A model generated the notes under the pieces. That model was given only the letters and a program-made list of their open reading frames with translations. It had not been told where the DNA came from and made no database searches. From Tenebrio molitor (Eukaryota; Arthropoda; Insecta; Coleoptera; Tenebrionidae), in the NCBI RefSeq assembly GCF_963966145.1, contig NC_091049.1:7936001-8000000 (forward strand): 64,000 nucleotides of DNA, given 5' to 3'. This document shows, in pieces, positions 45,670-56,445 of the stretch. A program made the position numbers and the translations under genes. Numbering within the stretch: position 1 is the stretch's first letter; every line of letters starts with the position of its first letter.

Positions 45670-47879
45670 TGTAGCAGGTCAAATTGCCACTATTCGTTTT
45701 GGCCGGGGTAGGAGGCCAAGAGGTCCTACTTATGCTCGCGGGACAATAAGATCGCTGTTCGAAAATCAGGAACTAGCAAGATAACGCAAGGCACATGACG
45801 TCGCGACGCGCCCACACTGCCGTAACCTTTTTCGGGACGCTCATTTCGAGATCATTCAATTTTGTTTGTGTCGTCAATCAGAACAAATTTTAGTTTATCG
45901 GTTCAGGGTTCATTTTTTGTTTATCGGTTCACTTTCAGTTTCACTTTCGGTTTTCGTTTGTTTCTTACGCGGTTTCATTTTTGAGAGTTTTTTTTTGTAG
46001 AGTCTTGGTGCCAGCCGTATCGTCGTTCTTCCAGTTTTATATCGTCGTTCGCTTATGGTCCGTTTTGTGAGGACACGTCAGGATCACGCTGTGATGCCGC
46101 GCCTGGTGTCGCAAGCGTAGTCGTATCTCGGCGGGTCCTAAGCGCATCGGGATCATCTGCGGATATCGTTTTTGAATCAAATTCTGGAAGCAACGTCTAT
46201 CGTGAATTACCCGCGGACTCACCGACACGTTACCGCTTCAACATCTGAATTTTCCGATCGGTGATTTCCAACGTAAACAAACCGGCGCCATGATCGACCA
46301 TCTGTCATTTAGCGCGCAAGTGTAGTACCGCCGGAAGTAGTCATCGGGATGCGCTGTTAGTACAATTACCGGAACGCCTTATCGCCCAACGGAATAAGGT
46401 CGAGATCTTTCGTGTGAGCTCTCCTAGAAACGGGGGTAACCAAAAAAACCGATCGCGAGCGGAAATCAGGGGACTCGGTCGGCGACCGCCGAGCGGGCGG
46501 CTGTGCCGCAAGTCGCGAGCTGCGAATCACGTGCGTGGCGTTCGGGATCCGCAATCATCCCCGAGGGCGGATTGCCGAACGCCATGGCGCTTATCGTCCG
46601 GCGCTGCCAGCCTTCGGGGCCGTCGAGGAGCCCGAAAGTTACCGTACCGCTACCGTTACCGTTTACCGTGGTCGAGAAACCCCTCGTCGTCTAGCGAGAT
46701 AGAGGTAATTATCGTTCATTAGCGAATTCACTTCACTAACTTTCGTCTATTAGGGGTAGTTCGAGCCAATTACCGTTACTGTACCGTGAAGGAGTAGGTA
46801 CCGGGAGGTCCTCCTTCGATTTATCGTGGAGCAACCCCTTTCAGCGGAAAGGTAATTACGTCAATTCGTTAGGGGTCGTTCGTTAGGGTGGTCGAGAGCC
46901 ACATCGTTCGTTAGGGTGGTCGAGAGCCACATCGTTCGTTAGGGTGGTCGAGAGCCACATCGTTCGTTAGGGTCGTCGAGAGCCCCATTGTTCCTTAGGG
47001 CCAGTCGTCGTTCTTTAGGGTGGTCATCGCCAGACCACACACCGTTCGAATAAAGAATCCATCAAGGTCACGCCGTGACGCCTTCATGTAAAGAACCGTA
47101 CCGCAAGCCGAAATAACGCACTTCGAGGACACGCAACCACCTGACATAAGATAAGTCGCCACACTTTTATAGCGGACAATTTCAAATTTTTGAGCGCCTC
47201 GAATTTCCCGCTTCTCAGTTAAACAATTTCTGCACTTGTTGAAAATGTTTTTGTATTTAAAAAACTGTAAGAATTTTTGTCAACGTTTTTTTTGCAATCA
47301 ATTTCAATTTTGGAGCTTAACCGACTTCACCCCTTCCTGTAGGAATCAATTTTCATTTCTCGTCAAGCTGAAATCTAAGCCTCGACCTTGGGTTCATTTC
47401 ATTCGCATTTACAGGAGGAAGTTGAAGGTTCGGGAGGGTCTCCTTTCAATAATTTTAAAACCATTCATTACTCGTCTTAGAACATCTTGTTAATTTAAGT
47501 TAATTTCGGTCATTTGTAAAACGAAAAGCTTTTCTGGTTAAGACCACATAATTTCTAAGATCATCTAAAAGTACTGGTTCCGCATATTTCATATTTCTTC
47601 ATTTGGTTACATGCGAACCGCTATCACACTCGTGTGAACCAGTGCTAAAACGGCACAACATTTTTGTGTGAGATTTCCGCTTTAGACCGAATAAACCAAT
47701 TTTAATTTTATCTTCCTAGACGGGTAAAATCAGAGCACTTGTTCCGGCAACTGGACAAGTTTGAAACAAGCTCAAAAGCAAGTTGCCTGGCGCCCATTTT
47801 TCATTTTTTTGAACCCACACCCTATGCCCCGAAAACCCCCTGAGAGCCCGGTGCAGTCACTGGCCAACTTTTGGTCATA
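45670..47879 (+). mobile_element. solo LTR, diverged member of the 2.3-kb LTR family
   Basis: Starts tgtagcaggtcaaattgcca and ends cttttggtcata, matching the inverted LTR of the element at 31598-37313 along its length but with many substitutions and gaps. Perfect 4-bp TSD ACTG (45666-45669, 47880-47883). No internal region, so it is the product of LTR-LTR recombination. Near 46870-46980 a block (gttagggtggtcgagagcca) is repeated four times in tandem. Confidence 0.85.
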
Positions 47880-48624
47880 ACTGCGACAGTTGTCTCTCTC
47901 CTATATTGTCTTTTTCAACCCCTGATCCTCTTTTACGTTCAATTAATGTTCAAAATCGTAGCGGTTTGACTTATCCAAATTATCAGTTTGTAAGTTTTTT
48001 TAAAGAATTGGCAAATATTGCCACCACAGAAATGTTATGATATTTGGCCCAAGAAAATATTTGCAAACAACTCGTAACAATTTTACTTCCACATTGAATT
48101 CGTAATTCCCTCTTTATCTGTAACACACATAAAGACAACATTTGTAAAGTTATTATAGAATTATTGATGAAACCACTTTTAAATAATAGTTGTTCACAAA
48201 AAACTGATTCCATAAAAAGAAAATCAATTGCTAATAAACCCATAAGTGGAAAGGTTTTAAAATTATAATACTACGTATCTACCAAAGAGGTACAGTTGCG
48301 GCCGTTGAAATCTCAGACAGGAAAGATTCAAACACTCTGTATAAATTCCGAAATTTGATTAGCGCAAACAGGATTTTCATCAAGGATTATAAAGTCAGTG
48401 TCAGTATTTGACATAGTAGAGCAGAATCGCGCGTATTAGGCATTCACGATCTTTTTGGGACCGAGTTGGCTATGATTTTTTCTTTTCATGTTGGACTAAC
48501 TGACTCAGTGATGCAACGCATGCAATTTTTTTTTCTGTCAGTGTCTGTTCGACATTTTCTTGCCACCGCGTTGCCATATTTATTATTTTAATATAGGTTT
48601 ACTGTGTTGTCTATGCTCATTTTC

Positions 48625-50057
48625 CATGGCCTACTAAATCTGAACTGCGCTGCGCTTATTACGGCCGTAACAAAGCTCGGATTTTCAATGGAGCAATTGA
48701 TTCCGCTAACCTCAAAAAATTCACCCAAGGTTGGTAGAACTGACTAATTTGTATAATAGGTTGCCTCGTTGAAAATTGCGGGGCGGGGGGGAAAGTAACT
48801 CGTGACGTAAAATCAACCCAGAAATTTTGGGTGTTCGAATAGAACCTAAGGTTTATAAGCTCCGTGGAGTTTATTGGGTGGCTTTTTGGGATTTATTCTA
48901 GCGAAGGAACACCTAATGCATGATCGCAGACTCTGTAGTAAAAGTTTAGTACACTGTGACGTCACGAGTAACTTTTGCAGGGGGAAAAAATTCAGACTAT
49001 TGCTTTAAATGGAAACGAGGCAACCTATTATACAAATTAGTCAGTTGTACCAACCTTGAATTCACCCTTAACCAACTCCATCTGTTAGCGAAATAGAAAA
49101 GAAAAATGTAATTTGAATTGAAATTATCCAATCACAATCACGTAACGTGTTTATTTTGTTAGGTTAACACTTTCTATTTTGTCATTTTGACGCGAAATAA
49201 ATTTTCACGAATACGTTTCATGAACGTAAGAATACCTAATAATTACAATAATCAAATTATGAAACATAATATTTATATATAAAATGGAATTGCAAAATCT
49301 GAAATGGATAGAGCACAGTAGAAAAATTAAAAGTAAAACTATCTATCTGCAGGAAGACAATACCTTTCTCGTAAGTTTATAATTTTAGAACCTTCCTACT
49401 TGTGAGTTTATTCTGAATGGATTTCGTTTTTATGTAATCTGTTTTTTTTTATAAACAAATGTTTAAAATTGGTTTAATTACTAATTGGATAATAACTTTA
49501 CAAATTTTATCTTTGTGTTTATCACAGGTAAATATGGAATTCTGTATTAAATGTGGATGCAAAGTAGTAACCAGTGGTTGACAAGGATTTTTTGGAATTA
49601 AATATGATAAAACTTGTGTGGCAATATTAGCCAAGTCTTTTAAAAGCCCCACAAATTTACAGACCCCACGGTCTTGAAGCCAAACTAATCGTAACAAGGG
49701 TCCTGGAGTTGCTGTAGATAATAAAGAAGAAACATGTATTACAGTGAAATGTTTCATTTAGTTTTTTTTTATAATTTTATCAATTTTGGATTTGGTTTGG
49801 AGGTTGCTGGGAATTTGAAAATAACTGTTGTTATTTTCTCCACATGCAACGCACTATTTTCCCATGTTAGTACTTCAACCTTGATGAAATTCAAGGAAAC
49901 ATAAATTATTGTGGCAATTTAGTTGATTTGTAGTTTAATATCTTTAAAGAGATGGCGCTAGTTAAGGGTAGATTTTTTGAGGTTAGCCGAATCAATCATT
50001 CAGCTAGTTTGTTACGGCCGTAATAAGCGTAGCGCAGTTCAGATTTAGTAGGCCATG
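48625..50057. mobile_element. P-like element with 7-bp TSD
   Basis: Ends catggcctactaaatctgaa (48625) and complement (50057), extending through acggccgtaa. TSD CATTTTC at 48618-48624 and 50058-50064. A possible exon at 49283-49370 (MELQNLKWIEHSRK..) ends at a gtaagt donor and is followed by an AG and a short Cys-containing frame near 49530; neither is recognised. The MITE 48726-49058 is nested. Confidence 0.8.
48726..49058. mobile_element. 333-bp MITE with 8-bp TSD
   Basis: Ends caaggttggtagaactgact and near-complement; TSD AATTCACC at 48718-48725 and 49059-49066. A second copy starts at 63857 and runs off the window. Confidence 0.85.
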
Positions 50058-50297
50058 CATTTTCTTATTTGTGGCACCATCTATATGGCATTTCAGGAAT
50101 CGTACTTTTTTAATCTCTTCCTTGATTCCATAAAGCGGGAAGACGCTGACGTAAGTAGAAATTTGATTTCATGGTGACACACTCTTCGGCGGCGAAACTA
50201 GTGTAATTTTTCTTGCTGTTTGTAGAACAAAGTAAGAGTGTTTTTCTTATTATAATAATGATTACTGTATTGTAACGCTCAATTAGAATATTTAGAG

Positions 50298-50514
50298 TAC
50301 AGTGGCGAGCACGGAATTTCGCACACATTGGACCTTTCACTGACATAATTTTATTAAAATGAGGTACTGGCGGCAGTTTCGTGACAGTTTAGGTGAAACA
50401 TCAGTCATGATCACGTATATCATGATTGATTATAATGACAATAAAGCTTAGACTAGATAGTTTTTTTTTAATGGCATACAAATTGGTGTGCGAAATTCCG
50501 TGCTCCCCACTGTA
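50298..50514. mobile_element. 217-bp TA-flanked MITE
   Basis: tacagtggcgagcacggaat.. pairs with 50472-50514 (..attccgtgctccccactgta). Confidence 0.8.
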
Positions 50515-50574
50515 CATATTGTAGTAGTTGTTGTTAGTGTAAAACTTATCGTTTCGTTTAAATAAAATATAACC

Positions 50575-51185
50575 TGTAAAATGTGCACTTCGGGCAAAAC
50601 GGGGAGCTTGGGGTGCGGGTAAAATGGGGCCCCATTTTGAAAATGAAATCCATGTCAAGGGAAAAAAGAAATTGTTTTCTTTAGAGAACACTTCAAAGAA
50701 AGCTACGAAAAAATAAGTACAAAAGAAGAAGAAGAGAACTGCAAAAGAAGACAGCGATGACAGCTCTAACGGAGACTTAAGTGATTGTGAGTGTCTTTAC
50801 TTGCTACACTTATACTCTAATTCAACGGAAGGTTGGATTTCCTGCTTTGTATGTCACAAATGGGCTCATAATTCCTGTGCTGGGCCCGAAAGTGAAGATG
50901 ATGAGGCCATACATGTTTGTAAATTTTGCGAATGAAGTGTAGCCACTGTATCACCCCATTTTGCCCTCGCTGGCGGGCAAAATGGGGCAAACAGCACATA
51001 TGAGTGAATTAGTCCACATTTTCTCAGAATGTGATTTTATTTTATTTTTGTGTTTCTACATGTAATCTTGAATAGGTAATACATTTGTTCAAATTGATTC
51101 AAGTCTTTTAAGTCGTTAATTGTAAATTTGACAGTCACTTAAACCTTAAGTACCCCGTTTTGCCCGGCATTCCCCTACCTACTCA
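50575..51185. mobile_element. pogo-like element remnant
   Basis: cgggcaaaacggggagcttg near 50595 faces its complement ccccgttttgcccgg near 51155. The related Harbinger-like copy at 37.3-37.7 kb lacks this stretch, giving approximate edges. Confidence 0.55.
50783..50935 (+). pseudogene. PHD-like C-terminal tail of a pogo-type transposase
   Basis: An open frame DCECLYLLHLYSNSTEGW, then CFVCHKWAHNSCAG, then HVCKFCE and stop. The CxC..C..C..WAH..C..C..C pattern matches the zinc-binding tail seen on many insect pogo/Tigger transposases. No DDE domain precedes it. Confidence 0.55.
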
Positions 51186-51688
51186 GAAAATATAACCTTA
51201 AACAGAAAACAACCTAACCTAACACAAAAAGTGTCAATTTCCTTTAGGGGATTTAGTTATCACCGAGGTACTGCCAACAAAATCACTAGATGGTCATAGC
51301 CAACTCGGTCCCAAAAAGATCGTGAATGCCTTATAACTTTTGAAATACCGCAATTATCTGATTTGCAAAAATGTGTTTGACTGAGGGACGGTGTGAGTAT
51401 AAGAGCCATTGCGAGAGAAATTAATGTGGATAATGTTTGAGTGACATTTTGAGTAACGTCACTTTCAATCCCATTTACAAAGCCGAAAATTTGGCGTTGT
51501 CAAAGTGTCTGAGTTTTCAACGGCCGCAACTGTACCTACATACCTACATACCTATCCACACATTTAGGTATGTCCTTTAGTTATCACTCCTTTATGCTGT
51601 TTAAAATTAAGTTACTTTCGAGTTTTGTTCCTTTTCCATTGTTTTATGTAAATAATGTACATATTAAATATACCTAGTTAGTTTACAG

Positions 51689-52160
51689 TCGATCATCGAT
51701 AAATGTAGAATTTGCGGAACTGAAGGGGAAACCATTGAACACATCATTTCTTCTTTCACCGTTTTGGCTCAAAACGAATATAAAAAACGTCATGATATAT
51801 TCGCTAAAATTATACACATGAATTTAGCTGTTAAATTCAACTTATTAAAGGATACACAACCACATTATATTTATAAACCAGAAAGTTGTTTGGAAAATGA
51901 CTAGACATTATTATTTTAAATAAACAACAAAAGCAAGGATATCTTTTAGATATAGCTGTTCCAAATTCCCATAATATAACACAGACATATAACACAAAAA
52001 TTAATAAATATTTAGAGCTCTCCGTTGCTATGAGAAATCTTTGGAGTTTAGAAAAAATTTCTATTTTACCACTTACAATTTCAGCAACGGGAATAGTACC
52101 GCAATCTCTTTTTAAAAATTTAAAAATTCTGGATTTAGGGAACACATTGGTAGTTGAAAT
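51689..52160 (+). pseudogene. non-LTR retrotransposon C-terminal fragment
   Basis: Reads KCRICGTEGETIEHIISS, then LAQNEYKKRHDIFAKIIH, then after a stop and a frame change the block PNSHNITQTYNTKINKYLEL and LPLTISATGIVPQSLFKNLK. This zinc-knuckle-like plus conserved tail closes the reverse-transcriptase ORF of a LINE group common in insects. The tail resumes at ~52615-52800 after an insertion. The same 3' end lies inverted at 61960-62330. Confidence 0.65.
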
Positions 52161-52615
52161 TCAAAATAGTATATTGTATATCAAGAGTTGAAAATGAAAG
52201 ATTTCACACGAGTTTGCAGAATTGAGCCACAAGCCGTAGGCGCGTGGCTTAAGCAAACGAGTGTGAAATCGAATTTTCAACACGTGGTATACACGATATT
52301 TTTCCGACGACCACAAAAAAAAAACGCTAATATTCGGCGTCCCTTCAAACTTCAAATATTATTCGACAGAGCTGCGGACAAAATAATTATGCCGTTGCGC
52401 GGAGATAGACATCGTTAATCATCGGCCCGTGTACCTACAATATAAAAACGCACAGCTGTCGGCCAATCAGATTTCTCAAATTTTTCATTGTACACGGTTA
52501 GGCTGTTCGTTCGTGTTCGTGTTGAAATCGTTTGCAATTTTAAATTTTCACTAAGGGAAAACTGTGTGAAATGTGCCACATTGCATAGTGGTCGTCGGAA
52601 AAGGTATATAATTGT
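52161..52615. mobile_element. insertion in LINE tail with hairpin and TIR-like ends
   Basis: Absent from the second LINE copy, which fixes its position approximately. Contains a strong hairpin (52175-52205 against 52254-52285) and a second pair (tttttccgacgaccac at ~52302, gtggtcgtcggaaaa at ~52588). Confidence 0.5.
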
Positions 52616-53193
52616 ACTCATGTCATATCGTGAGGAAATTCCTTAACATTGACACAGAACATAATACACAACAAAGTCAAAATGCGGAGGCGAGACGCCG
52701 GTAATTATGTTGATAAGCACTGCACAATTACTTGATAGTAATATCCGTAATAGTGTATGTACTCCGGCAAAATTGCCGTGCCGCCGGGTGGCGGAGGGAT
52801 AGTTATGTATTTTCCAGTTTTACAAGACTATTACATATTTTCGTTTGATTTTCATATCTTTTTGAAACTTCATGACACTTTTGAAGGAAACGTCAATCAT
52901 TGTTATTAACATTTTTTCTCCGCTAGTTGGGGCTAGTTACCAAACGATTTTTTGAGGTTAGTAGAATCAATTTCAACAATGAAAATTGCGTGAAAATTGG
53001 CATAATGTTACGGCCGTATGGAGCGCAGCGGAAGCTAGATGAAGTTGGCCGTGAACGATAATATGGTTAGCGCCATCTACAGGATCGAGCGTGACGCTTT
53101 TTCGGTCGATAATTCAGTTTGGATTTTTACTTGTCGGTTGTGGTTCCGTTGCGTAGACCACATAATATACACAGTTGAGAGTTGACACCATAG

Positions 53194-54201
53194 CACAGAA
53201 TAGAATCAATCAGAAGACAAACTCTCTTGGGCGGGAAAAGTCCGCGCATCTAAGCCGCGCAGATGAAGCGGCCATAAGTTCAGAGTAGAAGTCAGTAGCG
53301 TATCATAACCGCGGTTGACGCAATTGGTTTTCTACCAGTGGTGGCGATAGATGAATAATATTAAGATGAGTAAGCTCAAAGGTGGCATGGTTTGTACGGC
53401 AAAAAAATTTGAAAACAAAGCCTACAACTGTAATTTGGCTTTCTTCACTTTTCCAAAAGAACATAATCGAGCAAGGTAAGAAACTACTATTATGTAGGTA
53501 TACTTTCATTAACTTTTGAACGTAATTTTTCTGTCACATAAAAAAATACTCTAAATTATGCTTTACTGAAATTGTCACATATGGATGACAAAATATTACG
53601 TTGTTAAGTATTATTTATTTATTTTCTATTTTTTATTAATAATTAAAACCTCGTTCTATTCCATTTGTGTGATCCTTGATACTTCTTGAATTGAATTAAT
53701 TATATTCATATTCGACTCCGTACTTTGTAACATTTCTGGAAAAACTTTTTTATAAGCGCCTATCACAATAATATCCCGAGTGCATGTCAAATTGTCGATA
53801 ATTTAATTTTGTCGAGTGCGCGAAGCGCACGAGAGGAAATTATGAGACAATTTTACATGCACGAGAGGAATTTTGGCAGACTATTTCCTGAGAAAAATTT
53901 ACATGGTAAGTACAAATAAACGTAATTTTGTGTGTGGTTGACAGTCATGACATTTGCATTGAACTGGTATCTAAGGTAATTTCTTGACGACCGTTTTGCT
54001 CTAGTGCAAACTATCGCTGTAATTCGATGTACTTTTCGCACAAATAACTCAAAACAATTTATGCAAGTCCGGATCTGAACCTCGGGCTCACATGTTGTAA
54101 ATGCGGACCTGATATTCTACTCTATAATAATGGCTGCCGCTGGCTGACTGAGATCAAAGGCGATTTTGCCGACTTTGCCTTCTGATTGATTCTATTCTGT
54201 G
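53194..54201 (+). mobile_element. P-like element with THAP-like exon, 7-bp TSD
   Basis: Ends cacagaatagaatcaatcag and complement, flanked by ACCATAG at 53187-53193 and 54202-54208. At 1008 bp it is non-autonomous. It carries one exon with a THAP-like start and a foldback stretch at ~53775-53875 (gtgcgcgaagcgcac core). CACAGA ends recall the copies at 3851 and 11267, but the interiors differ. Confidence 0.75.
53366..53475 (+). CDS. THAP-like first exon in P-like element
   Basis: MSKLKGGMVCTAKKFENKAY leads to NCNLAFFTFPKEHNRA and a GTAAGA donor in phase 2. The FFTFPK block matches the start of THAP domains, yet the usual C-x2-4-C pair is not properly spaced. No second exon follows before the element's end. 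Confidence 0.45.
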
Positions 54202-54208
54202 ACCATAG

Positions 54209-54480
54209 GTTGACAGTGTTGACACAGCGGCCGTTCCTGTGGGCCCATAGATTATAAATATATATATATAGCTATAGATTGGCGACTCTAGCGTCCCCAC
54301 CACAATTTGTACTTTAAGGTTCAGGGTAATGCCGCACAAGCGCTAGTTGTATCGCATTGCGGGAAATTCAAATGTTGGATTTCATCACTTTCGCAAATTT
54401 CTTAATTTTTTGTAAAAAATCTGCAACATGTGTTAATCACAAAAATCATGGATTAATCAAAACACATGTTACAAATTTTT
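54209..54480. other. no gene; TA microsatellite
   Basis: Contains an alternating TA run near 54257-54272 and otherwise unremarkable sequence. Confidence 0.35.
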
Positions 54481-55152
54481 TACAAAATGAAGTTTAAAAC
54501 AATATTAAAAGAAATAAAACATTATATTCCATCTAAAAAAATATATTAAAAAATGAAATTATTAAAATACAAAGCAAAATACAAGCTTTTTCATCAAGTA
54601 GGTGTCTTTGGAAAAATTTGAAAAGTAACATTAACATTACTTCTTCTTCCGCAAGTTTTCACAATGCACTTAACCAAATACCACTTATAAATAAACTAAA
54701 CACCACACCCGACTAACATCTACACAACATTAACACGACATTAAATAGGTACCTACTACGAAAACTTTAAAAGAATAATAGGAGATTCAGAAATTTGAAA
54801 AAACACAAATTAAATTATTTCATTATTTTGACTAGTGTTGTAAATTTACCGGTAAATTATATAATTTACTTAATTTACCGGATTTTTAACATGTTAATTA
54901 ACCAGTAAATCAAGTAAATAACAAAATCGAATAAAAGTGGTTTTATTGTCTTTCTCTTGACTTGCGCTTTTAAAAAATACCAAATTCACCTACCTTACCT
55001 TCTCTACCTTCAAAGAATAAATAATGTTTCTTATACTATGCGTAATTATTTTGAGGTTATATTTATCAATTGAGATTTTATAACCAATTTGGTTAGTTTA
55101 GTGGAGTGCTGGAGGCTGGAGTAGCTAAGGCTAATTAATCCTTAGCCTTATA
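54480..55152. repeat. inverted copy of composite-block interior plus hAT left end
   Basis: 54505-54832 is the complement of 2925-3222 and 3640-3665. At 54825-54832 lies ATTTTGAC, then a hAT terminus TAGTGTTG and ~310 bases almost identical to 8047-8360. The hAT right end next to the other ATTTTGAC is at 12660. Confidence 0.7.
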
Positions 55153-55154
55153 AA

Positions 55155-55448
55155 TGTTTTTTTCTATTATTGATTCAAAAAATTGAAATTCACGCATAGT
55201 TATCGGTGCCTGAAGTGGGTCATTTTCTAACGTGTATTTCTTTTTGCATTGTTAGTAAGATCGAAACCATAGAAACCATACAAAACAGTGTGTGAAATGC
55301 GATTTCACGCACACGACTATTTCTGTGTTTCACTTCACGCACTGTATTTTATTAGTTACCTAGCAACATGGTCACTGCATTGAAACTTCAGAGTTCCTTC
55401 AAAAATTTGAATTTTTAATTTCAATTTTTTGAATCAATTATAGAAAAA
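55155..55448. mobile_element. foldback MITE, ~34-bp arms
   Basis: tttttttctattattgattc.. (55157) is complementary to 55412-55445. A second inner pair (gcgatttcacgcac / cacttcacgcactg region) lies at 55275-55335. Confidence 0.6.
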
Positions 55449-56445
55449 ATATTGTTTATATTTCGTGCGTGAAGATGTTTTTGTGCATTCAAAGGCTTAT
55501 ATTGCCTCGACCTTCGTCTCGGCGTAAAAGACCTTTTCATGCACAAAAAACACTCTCTTCACGCACTTAATATAAAAATAACTATTTATTTCTGGACAAA
55601 AAAAAAGAGAAAAACAACACCAAATCAAAGAGGTATATTTGGCGCCTTACAAACTAATATTATGAAATTCCTTCAAAAATCATAATTTTTTATGCTCCCA
55701 AAAATACTCGAAACTCAATAGACCACCAGAAAATGGGCACATGGGAAAACTGTTGAAAATCATCCAAAATCAAACATAATTACATTCAAAGCACCCAAAA
55801 AAACCTTACAGCATTCCTTGTTTTGAGACACCCCAAAATGGATTTTTACTTCTGGAGAAAGCACATGCAAAAAATTCACCGGTCGGAGTGGCGACCGGTA
55901 ATAATATTAAACAAATAAAAGCTCTTGTTTTTAAATTCCCAAAATGGCTTTTTTATTTCTGGACCAGGTATTACAATCTACGATTGTGTATATTGTTTTT
56001 GTTTATAACTATACAAACCTAAAAATCATACAATCTGGTGAAACCAGCTGAGGACCGAAGGTCGATTAAAGCAATGCAGAGCTCTGTGGCGTCAGCGTCC
56101 ACGAAGTGGACTAGTGCTTCGCACGCTGAAGTAGACTCCTGTCTGCGACTAATCATAAGAAAATATTCTATAGCTATGAAAAAGATTTTGCGCTCTATCA
56201 GGATTCGAATGCGCAGCAAATGAATATTACGAAATTCGTTCATGAAAACTCAAAATCTTGTAAAAAAAAAGCCCTCAATTCCAGAGATCCCTAAATGATT
56301 TTTCATTTCTGAACAACGGCAAACCACATAAAAACCTTAAAACCCATCAGCTTATTATGTGAGATATGTAGGTATATATCAATGCTTATCGGTAGTTTTT
56401 TTTATTGTGAAAATATATACGAGTATATCACTGTTAATGATAAAA
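55449..56445. other. no gene supported
   Basis: AT-rich. 56035-56220 has a weakly tRNA-like motif and an inner hairpin (gcgtcagcgtccac region), perhaps an old SINE. Confidence 0.3.

Larger units (their letters stand above)
48439..51330. mobile_element. Harbinger-like MITE, copy 2, with nested elements
   Basis: TIR ggcattcacgatctttttgg and complement, flanked by TTA. It is inverted relative to copy 1 at 31557-37744 and keeps that copy's LTR target empty (~51273-51300). It contains the P-like element 48625-50057, a MITE and a pogo remnant. Confidence 0.8.
48291..51534. mobile_element. Tc1-type element remnant, interrupted
   Basis: Inverted ends tacagttgcggccgttgaaa (48291) and complement (51534), with TA at each edge. 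A piece near 51350-51470 reads as a transposase helix-turn-helix (EIPQLSDLQKCV, GVSIRAIAREINVDN). The middle is replaced by the Harbinger-like MITE 48439-51330. Confidence 0.65.
44785..53053. mobile_element. P-like element with 7-bp TSD, heavily nested
   Basis: TIRs of about 110 bp start catggctaacttcatctagc (44785) and end gctagatgaagttggccgtg (53053). A 7-bp duplication AACGATA lies at 44778-44784 and 53054-53060. CATG.. ends with 7-8-bp duplications fit the P superfamily; the second element at 48625 shares the TIR layout and an acggccgta motif. Its own sequence is non-coding as far as I can read. A short open frame before the solo LTR (MDTDPLSREVSNKP.., from 45533) is unrecognised. Bulk comes from nested insertions. 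Confidence 0.75.

Noticed and set aside
46870..46980. Independent minisatellite
   Set aside because: The repeats are local expansions of motifs already present in the LTR family (ctaacgaac-type units), so they belong to the solo LTR.
54054..54125. Possible tRNA or SINE on the minus strand (box-B-like gaggttcagatcc)
   Set aside because: No acceptable A box or cloverleaf pairing; it also overlaps the interior of a P-like element.
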